Shown here: positions 33,404 to 44,349 of the stretch, in pieces
How positions within the stretch are numbered: the stretch's first letter is position 1
How the letters are laid out: each line of letters begins with the position of its first letter
The notes under the pieces: generated by a model
Database searches by the model: none
What the model saw: the letters and a program-made list of their open reading frames with translations, nothing else
What the model was told of the DNA's origin: nothing
Made by a program: the position numbers and the translations under genes
Origin: Cyanophora paradoxa
Lineage: Eukaryota; Glaucocystophyceae; Cyanophorales; Cyanophoraceae
Length of the DNA: 64,000 bases
NCBI GenBank assembly: GCA_004431415.1
Contig: QPMI01000056.1
Coordinates: 310,001 to 374,000 of the forward strand
Direction: 5' to 3'

Positions 33404-35601
33404 ATGAGCGGCTTCGAGATTTACATCGACCCGGAGATTCTGGAGGAGTATGTGGCTCAGAAGAGAAAGGCGAGGGAGATCGTGGCTCTGCTGCACGAGG
33501 AGCACCAAATCCAGATTTCGATGCGCGCCCTGCGCTACAAGCTCAGCGACCTCGACCTCTCGACGGACTACTCTCTCTCAAAGGAGGCAGTTTACGATGT
33601 CGTAGAAGAAGCGGCGACTTTGTGCGGCGACGGATACGGCTACGACGCGATCCGCGGGGCGCTCAGGGCCGCGGGCATCACTGTGGCGAAGTCTAGGATT
33701 CAGCACGCCCTCGCGGAGCTGGATCCGACGGGACGCAACGTTCGCCTGGGCGAGTTCGCGAAAAAGCGCAGGTCCATCCACCGCTCGACCTTCTACGGGT
33801 CCGCGCCGCCACGCCGCCCGTGCCGCACCGCCGCGCCGCGCTGACGCACGCCTTGTGCGCAGGAAGTTCTTCGGCTGGAGTGTCGGTTTCGACCAGAACG
33901 AGAAGGCGGTGCCGTACACGAACGTCTACATCTTCGCGGCCGTGGAGAATACGTCCACATTCATCCTGGACTTGCATTGCGGGCTTGCTCGCTCCACTAT
34001 ACAAGGCTACAAACTGTACAAGTGCGCGCGAGGGGCACACGCCTCGCAGCTGCGTGCTCCGTGACCCCAGAGCTGCAGGTCGGTCGTGGAGGAGTTCGGG
34101 GTCTTCGACACGGTCTCCTCGGACTGCGGCGCAGAGAACCGGCTGACCTGGACAGCCCACGTGTGCTCCCTCCCACTCCTCTTGCTCACCTGCGCCGCAC
34201 CTGACCCCCGGGGCGCGGCCACCGAAAGGCGCTCGTGCTGGAGGAAACCGAGCGGCTGATCGACGAGGAAATTGCGAAGGGCAACATCACGGACCCCACC
34301 ACCGGCCTTCCCTGGCGGAGGCTCAACTTCGAAGATCCCAACGACCTGCGCGACGCCGTCATGGTGGGCCCATCCTACCGGAACCCGAAGGTCGAGAAGA
34401 ATTGGAGGTGATGGACACGCCCTCTCCCCACGCATTCCTTCTGTATTTGCTCTCTCCGGTAACACTCCATGGGCAGGTGGGTGAATGTCAAGGTCACGAA
34501 GCCCATCGTGGATGCGGCTGTGATGCTGGAGATGCTCGAGTGGTACAACAGGTGCCCTTCGTGCGACCCGCCAGTCGATGACAGCTACAGACCATGATGG
34601 CCATCCCTATGTACATGTTGGAAGGCTACAATCAGTTACTTCTGGCTGAGACTTGCCAAATTAAGAGCTCTTAATTTGCATGCGTGCATTCGAATTCACT
34701 TGGCATGCATGCTTATTATTCTCCGCTTGCATTCAGACTCGACCCTCAACAGCTGTTTGCCATGGCGAAGGCGACCATGTACGTGATGGAGTACGGCCTC
34801 GCCATCGCGAAGAACAGCTGGAACCACCACGTGAATTCAGGCTCCAAGGAGACGGGGGGCAGAACGGCAGGCCAGACTGGTGGTATGCACTGCGGCACCT
34901 GTTCCCTGTTCTTTAAATTGTGCTGGTCCCAGCTCACTGGGCCCGGGTGCAGGCGCGAGAACATGAACTACATGCGGCCTCTGATGTTCAACCTGCCAGA
35001 GTGGACGGAAATGAAGGATATCCACAACCAGAGGGGCGGCTCTGTCAACGGCTCGGTCCTTGACAGCCGCATGAAGGACCCCGTTGAGCCCGACTTCGTC
35101 GTCTTTGACGAACCCCGCACGACTCTCCGGTGTGAAATTACCTGCCCCGGGCACTCCCTTCATTGTTTATCAAGCTTCCTCACGCTCAGGATGCTGCGGG
35201 ACGAGATGTTCAAGGAATGCAATGAGGACTTGAAGGAGATCTGGAAGCATGTGGTCAACTTCGGGCGGGAGTATGATGAGGAAGCTCCGGGGGTACGTGG
35301 ACGCATTGCGGAGCAGTACTCCAGCAACCCCCTTGGAGGGCTCCCCCGGCTCTTCTTGTTCATGCTGCAGCTGAACGAGCAGCTTTCCGACCTGCACCTG
35401 TACGATGTGTCCATCCCCGGCTGGATGCAGTGGGTGCACGACGCACCCGCCAACAACGACGCGCCCCGTGCCCGGTCAATGCAGGGGATGGGCTTCTTCC
35501 CACCGGACGAGTACCTGCTGGAGCCCCAGGAAATGCGTGCAGCTTTCTTTTATTATGTGCACAATTTCGATCCCCTCGTGCGCGGCCCCCGGGCCCGCTA
35601 G
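33404..35601 (+). CDS. Transposase-like protein with helix-turn-helix N-terminus and rve/DDE-type core
   Basis: The first exon gives an all-helical DNA-binding region: a block IDPEILEEYVAQKRKAREIV then RALRYKLSDLDLSTDYSLS, and a block GYDAIRGALRAAGITVAKSR then IQHALAELDPTGRNVRL. An intron (gtccgcg...gtgcgcag) restores STFYGKFFGWSVGFDQNEK, where FDQNEK looks like the first catalytic Asp of integrase-core transposases. NVYIFAAVENTSTFILDL follows, then VVEEFGVFDTVSSDCGAEN, which fits the second Asp and the D-x-G-x-E-N motif. Later exons (ETERLIDEEIAKGNITDP, NPKVEKNWR) lead to a 300-residue C-terminal exon ending 35,601, with RPLMFNLPEWTEMKD, NEDLKEIWKHVVNFG and SIPGWMQWVHDAP. The N-terminal domain recurs in the gene at 44,350-45,169. 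The superfamily is not assigned. It lies just outside the left inverted repeat of the neighbouring element. Confidence 0.65.
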
Positions 35602-35747
35602 GCTAGCCCTCTAGCGGCCCTCTAGCCCTAGCTTGATATAGCTAGCTCTGGCTATGTCTAATGAAACGCTCTCTCCTGCTCGCACTGGGCGGGAAAGGAA
35701 ATGGAAACATCCACATACAGCAAAGTGACATTGACCTAGGCCTAGAG

Positions 35748-36345
35748 CTCGGGATGAACATCCAGAGACAGAACTACCTTCAAGCTTCACCTCGGCTGCA
35801 GCCAGCCTAGATGCGAGCAGCTCCCCGACAATACCTGCAGCTCGAGTGAGTTTCCAAATGCCTGCAGGTGCGGGGACGAGCGCAAGGACTCGATGGGGCG
35901 CACGGGGCTCAAGAAGAGGGGGAAGCGCGGCCGATGCAGACGCGCTTGCGTGCGCGCTTTCGCCACGCAGCCGTGGGCCCTTCCGCGACTCCGGCGATCG
36001 TAATGCTCCCGCCAGGCTTGCCGGAGCGCGCGCCGAAGCCGCAGCGGGACGCCACCTGCGGTATTGACGCCATCGTAAATGGCCCGTGCGGCGCCGCGGG
36101 CGGTGCACGGGCGCTGCGCCGGCGATGGGATCGCAGTCTGTGTGTGTACCGTAGGCGGATGCGAGCCTCGGGCGTGCCTATTCGCAGCCCGCCGCGAGGA
36201 ACAGGTGGTGTTGCCAACTGGCACGCCCGAGCGAGGCGGCGCGGGGCGGGGCTGGGCGGCGCCCAGGTCACTGGCGGCTCGCTCGCGCCGAGCTCGCTGC
36301 AGGAGCGCTCGGCGGGCTCCGGGATGGCTGAGTCCGGTGTACCCG
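35748..36345 (+). repeat. Left terminal inverted repeat
   Basis: Inversely repeated at 45,150-45,790. From about 35,870 inward the copies are nearly identical for about 470 bases (shared blocks gacgagcgcaaggactcgat, attgacgccatcgtaaatgg, cgggcgtgcctattcgcagc). The outer 120 bases are more diverged. The repeat ends shortly after a shared start codon (36,324) and the codons MAESGVPG, so it supplies promoter, leader and N-terminus to the gene that follows. Confidence 0.88.
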
Positions 36346-38577
36346 GAGAATTGGGGTACACATCGAAAATGCGCACGCCGCGTCTGGCCTCGCCGGCGCA
36401 GCTCAACACACCCCAAAAGGCGCGCCGTGAAAGCTATATAGCCGAGCGTAACCACTGGATCAAGTACCGTCACGCGGAAGCGATTGCTGACTGGGCAAAC
36501 GGCGGCTTTGAAGGACCGAAGCCGCAGCCGCCGGCGCCACCCGAGGACCTCATAGCTAAGACAGCTGTTGAGGACAGCACCTGCAGACAGCTGTTCGCTG
36601 CGCAGCCCGCCGACCAAGACGTCGACGCCAGCCAGCAGCCAGCGCCAGCCACCGCCATCAGCTGCAGCCCGCCTCAGAAAGCGACCGTTGACGTGCACGA
36701 TTGCGCTCCGCACTCCCCCCTCGCCCCGTCGCCGGAGCCGATCGCCCTTAGTGCAACGGTCACTGCGACGTGCGTTGCCCGCGATCCGTCGCCATCCGCG
36801 CTGATGATACCTGTACAGGAATGAATCAGAGCTAACTGAAAACAAGGCTGAGGAGGCGGCGCCACCCGCGCCGGCTGCGTCGCCGGATGTGCCTGGCCGT
36901 GTGCCCGTGTTCCTGTTCTTCGTTCCAGTCGAGTGCGTGCTCTGCTGCTGCACAACAGTTGTACCAATCTCTTACAGTCGTGCGGCGCCCCTAGGGTCGA
37001 TCCTGTGCCGCCCACGCCCGCTCCTGCTGAAGAAGTTCTCTGCCCCCCACGGAGGAGGAGTTAGCCGAGATGGCGGCTATGGACTTGTCCGAGGGCGCTA
37101 TACAGGAGCTGAGGTCTGCAGATGCTGCTGCATAGCAGATGTTTTTGCTGACAGTCGTGAACGTGCAGAGCACGTGCATCAATTTCGAAGGAGGACAAGG
37201 AGGCTGTTGATCTTCTGATCGGGATCAATGCAACCTGCTCAGTCTGTTTGAGCTCAGTCCAGGATCCTGAGAGAGGGCTCCCTGTGACGGTGGCCGACAG
37301 CGAGGGGAAGATCTGTTCCCACAAGTTCCATGAATCCTGCATCATGGACCTGCTGAAGCACGGGAGGCCGTCCTGTCCTGAGTGGTACATACTAATCCCG
37401 CCCCCCCCCACCCACCCCCTGTGACAGTACCCTTTCTGATCTCTTTACAGTCGCATGGATATCCGCACTGTGGCAAGGCTCAGCGGTGAGAGAGTGAAGA
37501 CCATCTCCGAGGCTGAGTTCAAGGAGTGCAACCAGCACTTCCACGATGACGTCGGCCTTCAGGCAACGGAGGCTTTAATCATTGCGGAGGCAGTAGATGC
37601 GGGCGCAGGTTCTCAGTCTCAAGCACCCCCTCTCCCCCCTCCAGACTACCGCAGGCAGCCTGGACGGCGATGGACTTATCGTTGCCTCGTCTGCGGCGAA
37701 AACTTCCCCAACTACCACAGCCACCCCTACTTGTGCTGCCACAACAAGGAATCCATCTGCCAGCACGAGCCGGGCGGCTGCGGGCGGTCGGAAGAGGCGT
37801 GCATCAAGCGAAAGCACGTCAGGGAGAGATGCATGAACGCCTACCACCCTGAATGTGTGAACTTCGTGGTCGAGAATGGATTCAAAATGATGGAATATCT
37901 CTGTGTGTCCTTTGCATTACATTCGCGATTCAAGACCTCGCTAACGTTTTGTGTAGGCCTCGCCTGCTGCTGCCAGAAATGCCATTTGGCCGGATCGGAG
38001 GATGATCCCTCTCTGAATGGCGAACTCCTCATCTGCGATGGGAGGGCGTGCGGCAGGGCGTGGCACGTCGAATGTGCTGGTTTTTCGGATGCCACCATAC
38101 CCGAGGGCAAGTGGTACTGTGCGTGCCTCTGGATACTGGATGTTCATGCATCGCATTCCTAACACATGCCTTTTAGGCCTTGAGTGCTCGGAGTCAAGGG
38201 AGAAGAAGAGGAGGAGGAAGGAGGAGCGGCGGCAAGCGATGCGGCGTGCAAAGGATGAGCGGCGGCAAGCAACGCGGCGTGCACAGGAGGAGCAGGAGGA
38301 AGAGGAGGAGGAAGAGGAGGAGGAAGAGGAAGAGGAGGAGCAGGAGGCGGAAGAGGAGGAGCAGGAGTCAGAGAACGAAGAGAACGAAGAGCAGCTGAAG
38401 CAGAAGGAGGCGTGGGAACAGCGGAAGCGGCTCACAGCAGCGCGCGTCAGCGCCGCCCCCACTGTCGGCACAAAGAGAGTGCGCGAGGCGAAACAACGCC
38501 AGGCGGCGGCCCTCGCGAAGATTGCCCAGCACAGGCAGCGCACTGTAGAACGTGCCGTAGCGAGCATGAGAAGATAA
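36324..38577 (+). CDS. RING-PHD protein with acidic/basic coiled-coil tail
   Basis: The start codon lies inside the left terminal repeat (MAESGVPG). An N-terminal exon with ESYIAERNHWIKYRHAEAI and a Pro-rich stretch is followed by PTEEELAEMAAMDLSEGAIQ and a RING finger: CSVC, then CSHKFHESC, then SCPEC. The last Cys codon is created by splicing TG to T across gtacatact...tttacag. A Cys/His-rich region (CLVCGENFPNYHSHPYLCC, CQHEPGGCGRSEEAC) leads to a PHD finger: CCCQKCHLAG, LLICDGRACGRAWHVECAGF, GKWYCLEC. Introns gtgtgtcc...tgtgtag and gtgcgtgc...ttttag restore both CxxC pairs. The tail is a charged coiled coil of about 120 residues with a long Glu run. The architecture suggests a histone-reading ubiquitin or SUMO E3 ligase. 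Exons between 36,840 and 37,180 are the least certain. Confidence 0.8.
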
Positions 38578-38623
38578 TCGCAGGCTTTGTATGCATCTGT
38601 GCGCACAATGTAAATATTTTGAT

Positions 38624-40650
38624 TCAGGGCTCAAGCTTGAGATCCTCGTCATCCCGGGCAGGGTCACAAACTACAAGAGCTAGCTTGCGGATCCGTTCCC
38701 TCCACTGCCTGATCCAGCACTCATTCGCACTTCCATCTGGTTTACTTGTGAGCAGCTGTGAGCGGAGAGCAGCCTGCACGTTGAGCTGGCTATCGCTACA
38801 TGTGGGGAACATGAGCGTGTACACAGCAGCCCAGATCCACACACCGCACTGGAGCAAAGTGCATCAGGAAAGACAATACAGATACTCTAGAAAAGAACTC
38901 ACATCGACGCAATTAAACTGAACAGCGTGGTCGTAGATGTTCCCCAGCACACTTACTCTATGGGAGTGGAGCATATCTGCAACCTTACCCAATGTTTTCG
39001 TCCAATTCATTGAATCGGCGAAGGTGCAGACAGTCTGACGTCCTTCTTTGCGGAGGTAGCCGAGAATCCTGTGTGTTGCATCAGACATCGATCTACGGAA
39101 GCAGTCTGCACGGCACACCAGTGTCCAACCTCACGCCCTGTGGGTGTCCTGTGATTTGTGTTGAAGCAAAAGAGCACATGCTTGCCCTGTCGAGCTAAGT
39201 CGACCAGCAGATGAATGTAGGCCGTGTTGTCGAGGAGGCCGAAGGGGCACGGGCTCTCCACATGCCACAGCGGGTTTCTCCATTGACTGCTGACAAGCAT
39301 GAGAAGATAGATGCCTGAGGGCACAGACACACACGGAAGAAGTCGGTCAAAACCATTGATCTGAGACAGAACGAAGAACTGTACGTTTACCTGTCTGCAC
39401 TTGAGAGGTAGTAAGTGGAATCTTGCCGTCTTCGGGGATCATCGCCAAGTCATCAATGACATTCCGCACATACTCTCGTACTGGTTTCTTGGCGTCGCTG
39501 ATCTTCATCGGCTTCAGTTCCTGACGACCTGGCATGGAACTGTCAGTCAATTGCCATCAACTGTGCATTCTGCAGCATACCCGGCTTCTGGTCGGAAGCT
39601 ATGCATTCCTCCCCTTCATCCCATTCATTCCTATCGGTTGTGGCCGGTGTAGGATTTTCGATCTCGACGTCGACCACAGGAATCGACATGCCCACAGAGC
39701 GTAGAGCTGCTGCTCGGGCAGGCCTAATCCTCCGAGAAAGGGGCGAGACGGCGACGGCAGGGCGGGCGGGGGACGGGGAGGTGGAGGCAGGAGGGGTGGC
39801 AGGAGGGGCTGGGGGAGGAACGGAAGGAGGCGCGGGGGGAGGGGCGAAGGGAGAGGCGGAGGGAGGGGCAAAGGGAGAGGCGGGGGGAGGGGCAAAGGGA
39901 GAGGCGGGGGGAGGAGGTGCGGCAAAGGGAGGAGGAGCGGGGGGGGAAACAACCCCATCTGCCGCGGCATCTGCCGCGGGGGGGGCTGCAGCGGGAGGGA
40001 CAGCAACGAGCGCTGCGGCCAGGCGCAGCGGCGGATCCTTCTTGAAGGCGTCGGCAGCGAGCCGGACCAGGAAATCTCTCAGCGTCTCGCGTGGTGCGTC
40101 CTTGTACACGTGCATGTAAACGGCTTGCACTTGCGCGAGCATTTGCACGCATGTGTGCATATGCGTGATCACAGGAGGCCCGCATACTCCGTTTTCCCCA
40201 TAATACACCGATTCCGAGATAGCACACCTGCAGGCAGAGTCAGCGAACACCGCGCACGAGTTACCGCGGCGGGGCGCACGCGCGGCCAGCGATAGCCCCG
40301 ATCCAAAGGAGGATCCTGCAGATCTCGCAGACGTGAACGACACGCTTCGAGCTATCTGTGTAAAGCTGGGTGTTGCGCTTGACTTGCTGCCCCGTCAAGG
40401 GATCGTACACCTGCTTGCTGAACGTGTCCTTCACGCCGAGGATCATGCATGTCTGCTCCAGGTGCCGCACGCCGACGGGCAATCCTGTATCGGGATCCAG
40501 ATCGTAAAAGCCGTTGGCTAGCCCCCAGCTCGGTTGGCCGCCGGCATCCGGGGCAGCACGATTCCTGCGCGCGGCCTTTCCCGCGCCCGGCTCGCTTGTC
40601 TGCGCGTCTGTACGCGGCCTCCGCTTCCGTTCCTCGGCCGGCGCTGACAT
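38624..40650 (-). CDS. Ulp1/C48-type cysteine protease with Pro-rich N-terminal region
   Basis: The C-terminal exons assemble a Ulp1-like peptidase: a hydrophobic strand (HVLFCFNTNHRT), the catalytic His in VGHWCAVQ, the Asp in CTFADSMNWTKT, the oxyanion Gln in DHAVQFNC and the nucleophile in VDCGVWIWAAVYTL. The Cys exon joins through a canonical gtgagt...ctccag intron. Upstream are a conserved-looking segment (GLANGFYDLDPDTGLPVG, MILGVKDTFSKQVYDPLTG, VVHVCEICRILLWIG), a helical segment (VYMHVYKDAPRETLRDFLV) and a low-complexity Ala/Pro repeat (PPPASPFAPP units, 39,800-39,990). Ulp1 domains are common in eukaryotic DNA transposons and act on SUMO or related modifiers; that role here is inferred. 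It is divergent from the SET gene. Confidence 0.8.
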
Positions 40651-40954
40651 GTCTGCCGTGCCGAAGGCCGCCTATGTGTATTGACGGCTGCCCAAATGGG
40701 CGTCAGCGCGGGAATTCCCGAAGATTGCGCGGGGCGTGCGGGCGTGATTTAGCACAAGAGGGCTAGCACCGCGGTAGGAGCTGAGCAGAAGCCTTGCCGT
40801 TGAGCTCACAGCAGGAGAACGGGACGGCGGGTGCTCCGGCAGGGGGTACCGGTACCGAAGCCCCAGCGCTGGGATCTCGAGCTGGTGGGCAGTTCCGAAG
40901 CAAAATGTATAGGCAGCTGCGTCGTCTCGCTTCGGCCGGAGGTACTGAACTGGT

Positions 40955-41613
40955 ATGTGCGCTGAGTGCGCTGCGCCGCCAGTGGGTCGCCTGTGCGCTA
41001 ACTGCCAGGCTGCACTCGCTGCCGGCAGGTAACGGCAAGGACGCGTGGTGTGAGCGTGCGCTCGTTCGACTGCCGCTCGTGCCGCCAGTATCGCTGCGAG
41101 TAAAGTTTGCCGCAGACCCCGCGGCGAGGCCGTCTGCCGCGCACCACCGCTGCCATCGGCATCGATCGCCGCGCGGGCTGGCTTCTGCCGAAGCAGTCGG
41201 GCATCTGGCGCGCCGGGACCGGCCTCTTCGTGGAGCGGCCGGGCGTGCGCCGTGGTGCAGTTGTTTTCAGACCAGGTGACCTCATCACCCCGTACCGCGG
41301 GACGATCTACACGAAGACTCAAGCGCTGGAGATTTTCGCTCGCGAGCCCTCGCGTCGCCTCTACAGCATCTCGTTCAAAGGCAAGTACGGGCACACGTAC
41401 GTCCTCGACGCCACCGACTTTCCGGAGGCGAGCCTAGCGCGCTTCGCAAATGACGCGGATAAGCCCGGGACTCACCCCCGCTTCTCGAACAACGCCTTCT
41501 TCCGCGTGGAGAAGGACGGGCAGGTCTGGCTAGTCGCCGACTGCGTCCTCAAGCAGGGGATGGAGATCTTCGTCCCGTACGGGCAGCTGTACTGGAGCGT
41601 GCTGGCTCGCTAG
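40955..41613 (+). CDS. SET-domain protein (putative lysine methyltransferase)
   Basis: A first exon beginning at 40,955 has two CxxC knuckles (MCAECAAPP, LCANCQAAL), with a third near FDCRSCRQYRCE. The main exon is a SET domain. It has GTGLFVERPGV, VVFRPGDLITPYRGTIY (G-x-G and the first strand pair), GHTYVLDATDFPEASLARFA, NDADKPGTHPRFSNNAFF (the position of the NHS/T motif, here NDA), VWLVADCVLKQGMEIFVPYG and QLYW (the C-terminal E-x-x-x-x-YG motif). The replacement of NH by ND in the cofactor-binding knot is unusual and could affect activity. The upstream exon structure is tentative. The domain lies between the protease gene and the foldback repeat. Confidence 0.75.
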
Positions 41614-41879
41614 CTCTCTTCTCGTATCTCACGCGCTATCCTGGCGTTGTAGACCTCCTTTTCTCTCTTTTCCGGTTCTGTTTCTTCTCCCATCCAAATG
41701 AACCCAGTCTCTCTCATGCCAGCAGCTAGCTCTGGGATGGCAGACTGGCCTGCGGCTGCGCACGCGCCAACGCGACACCGCATGCACTGTGCGTCGAAGC
41801 GGGATGCGATGGCAAAAGAAAGAGCGCGGCTCTTGATGGGATGGGAAGAAATGTGACGCGAGTGAGCGCGCGACGTGTC

Positions 41880-43171
41880 GCGGCAACCGCGGCATTTTGA
41901 GTCTATCCGCGGCAACTCCGCGGCAGTTACGTGAGAATTAATTAACCACGAAATTAAAAAAGGGGGTAGTCCAAATGACGCGGCATCTTCGCGGCATTCC
42001 GCGCTACTAACAAATTCTGCGGCAATTACCGGTAGATGTCGTTAAATCCGGCAGTTGGCGACAGAACGCGGCATCCAAGGCGTCGTCGCGCTGCTTTCGC
42101 GGCTCTCGCCCGAGAATTAATTAACCACGAAATTAAAAAGTGGGGGTAGTGTGATTGACGCGGTGTTTCCGCGGCACTCCGCGCTACTAGCGGCAATTAC
42201 TGCCACACGTCGTCAAATTCGGTAGTTAGCGTCAAAATGCGGCATCCGCGATGGAATCGCGTTTTCTACGCGACGGTTTCCCAAGAATTAATTAACCACG
42301 AAATAAAAAAGGGGGGTAGTCCAAATAACGCGGCAACTTCGCGGCAGTTTTCCCTAACCGCGGCATGATTTGACAATCGCGGTACATTGCGGTTGTTCGC
42401 GGCAAATACGAATCGCGGCGTCAATTCTGGCTTGCCATCTGGCGCGGATCGTGAGCTTCATGATCATGAGGCGCGTTTTCTCCCGCGTCATGATGCCTGC
42501 ATGTCCAGAGGTACTCTATAAATATTTTAATCATGTTTAGGAGGAGGCGGGATTGTGCATGCAGACCACAGACACATGTGTCGAACAGAAAAGTACAGGA
42601 TGAACTGTCAGACTGACAATTCATGAATTGCCATAAAGCACTGAAGCTAGGGTGGTCTGTGGAAAAAGCGCACACGTTCTAAGCATGATTAAAATACTTA
42701 TATAGTTCCTCTGAACATGCCTGCATCATGATGCGGAGGAAACGCGCGTCATGATCATGAAGCTCATGATCTGCGCCTCATCGGGACATACGAAGCGACG
42801 CCGCGGTTCTGTAGAGCCGCAAAATGCCGACAAACCTCGCGAGAACCGCTAATTGCCGCTAGTAGCGCGGAGTGCCGCGGAAACACCGCGTCAATCACAC
42901 TACCCCCACTTTTTAATTTCGTGGTTAATTAATTCTCGGGCGAGAGCCGCGAAAGCAGCGCGACGACGCCTTGGATGCCGCGTTCTGTCGCCAACTGCCG
43001 GATTTAACGACATCTACCGGTAATTGCCGCAGAATTTGTTAGTAGCGCGGAATGCCGCGAAGATGCCGCGTCATTTGGACTACCCCCCTTTTTTAATTTC
43101 GTGGTTAATTAATTCTCACGTAACTGCCGCGGAGTTGCCGCGGATAGACTCAAAATGCCGCGGTTGCCGCG
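41880..43171. repeat. 1.3-kb foldback palindrome with internal ~178-bp tandem units
   Basis: The outer arms (about 41,880-42,205 and 42,847-43,171) are near-perfect inverses over about 320 bases. The left arm holds three tandem units of 178-179 bases, marked by agaattaattaaccacgaaa at about 41,933, 42,112 and 42,290; the right arm holds two. Units are rich in cgcggca. A second, weaker inverse pair with catgatcatgaagctcatg-type blocks surrounds the centre near 42,600. No coding potential. It resembles a foldback transposon or replication/segregation palindrome. Confidence 0.85.
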
Positions 43172-43252
43172 GATGACGCGGATTGTCGCGAACGTTCAAA
43201 GAACGCGTTCTGCCGCGGAATGCCGCTCGGGGGTTCACACTACCCCAAGACG

Positions 43253-44115
43253 ATGGCGGGAGCGTCGGTGGACAGCAGCACGCAAGTGGAGCGGCCTTGC
43301 TGCAACGAGAAAGTCATGACGATCGTCGAGCACAGTCTGAATGTGCGTTGCCTTTGTGGTCCGCGCGACGGTAGCGGGCGCCACCAGCTATCTGATGAAC
43401 TTCGGAATTCCCACAGCACCTCAACGAGAGGCTTGCCGATAAGCAAGCGGAGGTGGACACTTTGCACCGAAAGGTGGCCGAGATGGAGGCCAGGGAGAGA
43501 GCGAACGAATTCGTCGGACCGCAGATTCTGGGACTGACAAAGGTGCGCGTGCGATGCGCATGCGGCCGCTCAGCATGCCTCAGCTCTGCGGCAGGACGTA
43601 TGCGACAGGTACCGCGAGGTGAAAGAGGAGCTGAGCAAGTCTCAGAAGGCGCTGGCCGATGCGAACGCCCGAATCCGTGAGGTCGATCTGGGACTGACAA
43701 AGGTGCGCGTGCGATGCGCATGCGGCCGCTCAGCATGCCTCAGCTCTGCGGCAGGACGTATGCGACAGGTACCGCGAGGTGAAAGAGGAGCTGAGCAAGT
43801 CTGAGAAGGCGCGGGCCGATGCGAACGCCCGAATCCGTGAGGTCGAGGAGGCGAGCTCGATCTTCGCAGTACGATGCTCGGAGCTCGCAGTGCGATGCCA
43901 CGTGCCTTAGTTCTGCTCGCAGATCCTTGGCAAGAGGATGCGCGACGAATTGGAGTGCGGGTGCGCACGAAGGACAGTGCGTGGTCATTCCATTTGCTGC
44001 GCCTAGACGTGCCGCGCCTTTGCTGATAAATGTGCCCGATGCAGATCTCAAGGACATCATGGCCTACAGAGCGGGTTGCGACTACATCGGTGTGATGCTG
44101 GATGCACGCCCTTAA
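43253..44115 (+). CDS. Coiled-coil protein with tandem duplicated exon
   Basis: The product begins MAGASVDSSTQVERPCCNEK. Later exons give a coiled coil: DKQAEVDTLHRKVAEMEARE, then LGLTK, then DVCDRYREVKEELSKSQKAL and ADANARIREVD. The LGLTK, intron and DVCDRYREVKEELSKS unit occurs twice (period about 158 bases, near 43,528 and 43,686), with the intron gtgcgcgtg...gcggcag copied as well. After a segment ILGKRMRDELECGCA, the last exon gives NVPDADLKDIMAYRAGCDYI then GVMLDARP and the stop. That last block is paralogous to HVPRAELTEVMAYEANCNYI in the gene at 48,916-51,301, so this is a short relative of it. Function unknown. Confidence 0.6.
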
Positions 44116-44349
44116 TGAGATCTTTGTAGGGCTTCAACTCCGAGAGATCCCCTCAGGCTTCATTGTTTTTCTGTTCAGATGCTTTTAAGTCCATATTGAT
44201 TGCCTTTCTTGCCCGGCGGCCCCTGTGGCTTGTGCAGCGTGTCAAAGGAGCAAAAGTAGCTGCTTAAAGAATAATTGTACACAAATGAAAGGGCACAAGC
44301 AAGGAACGTGCAAAGTGAAGGATGCGAAGGGCACATGCACACGAGTCAC

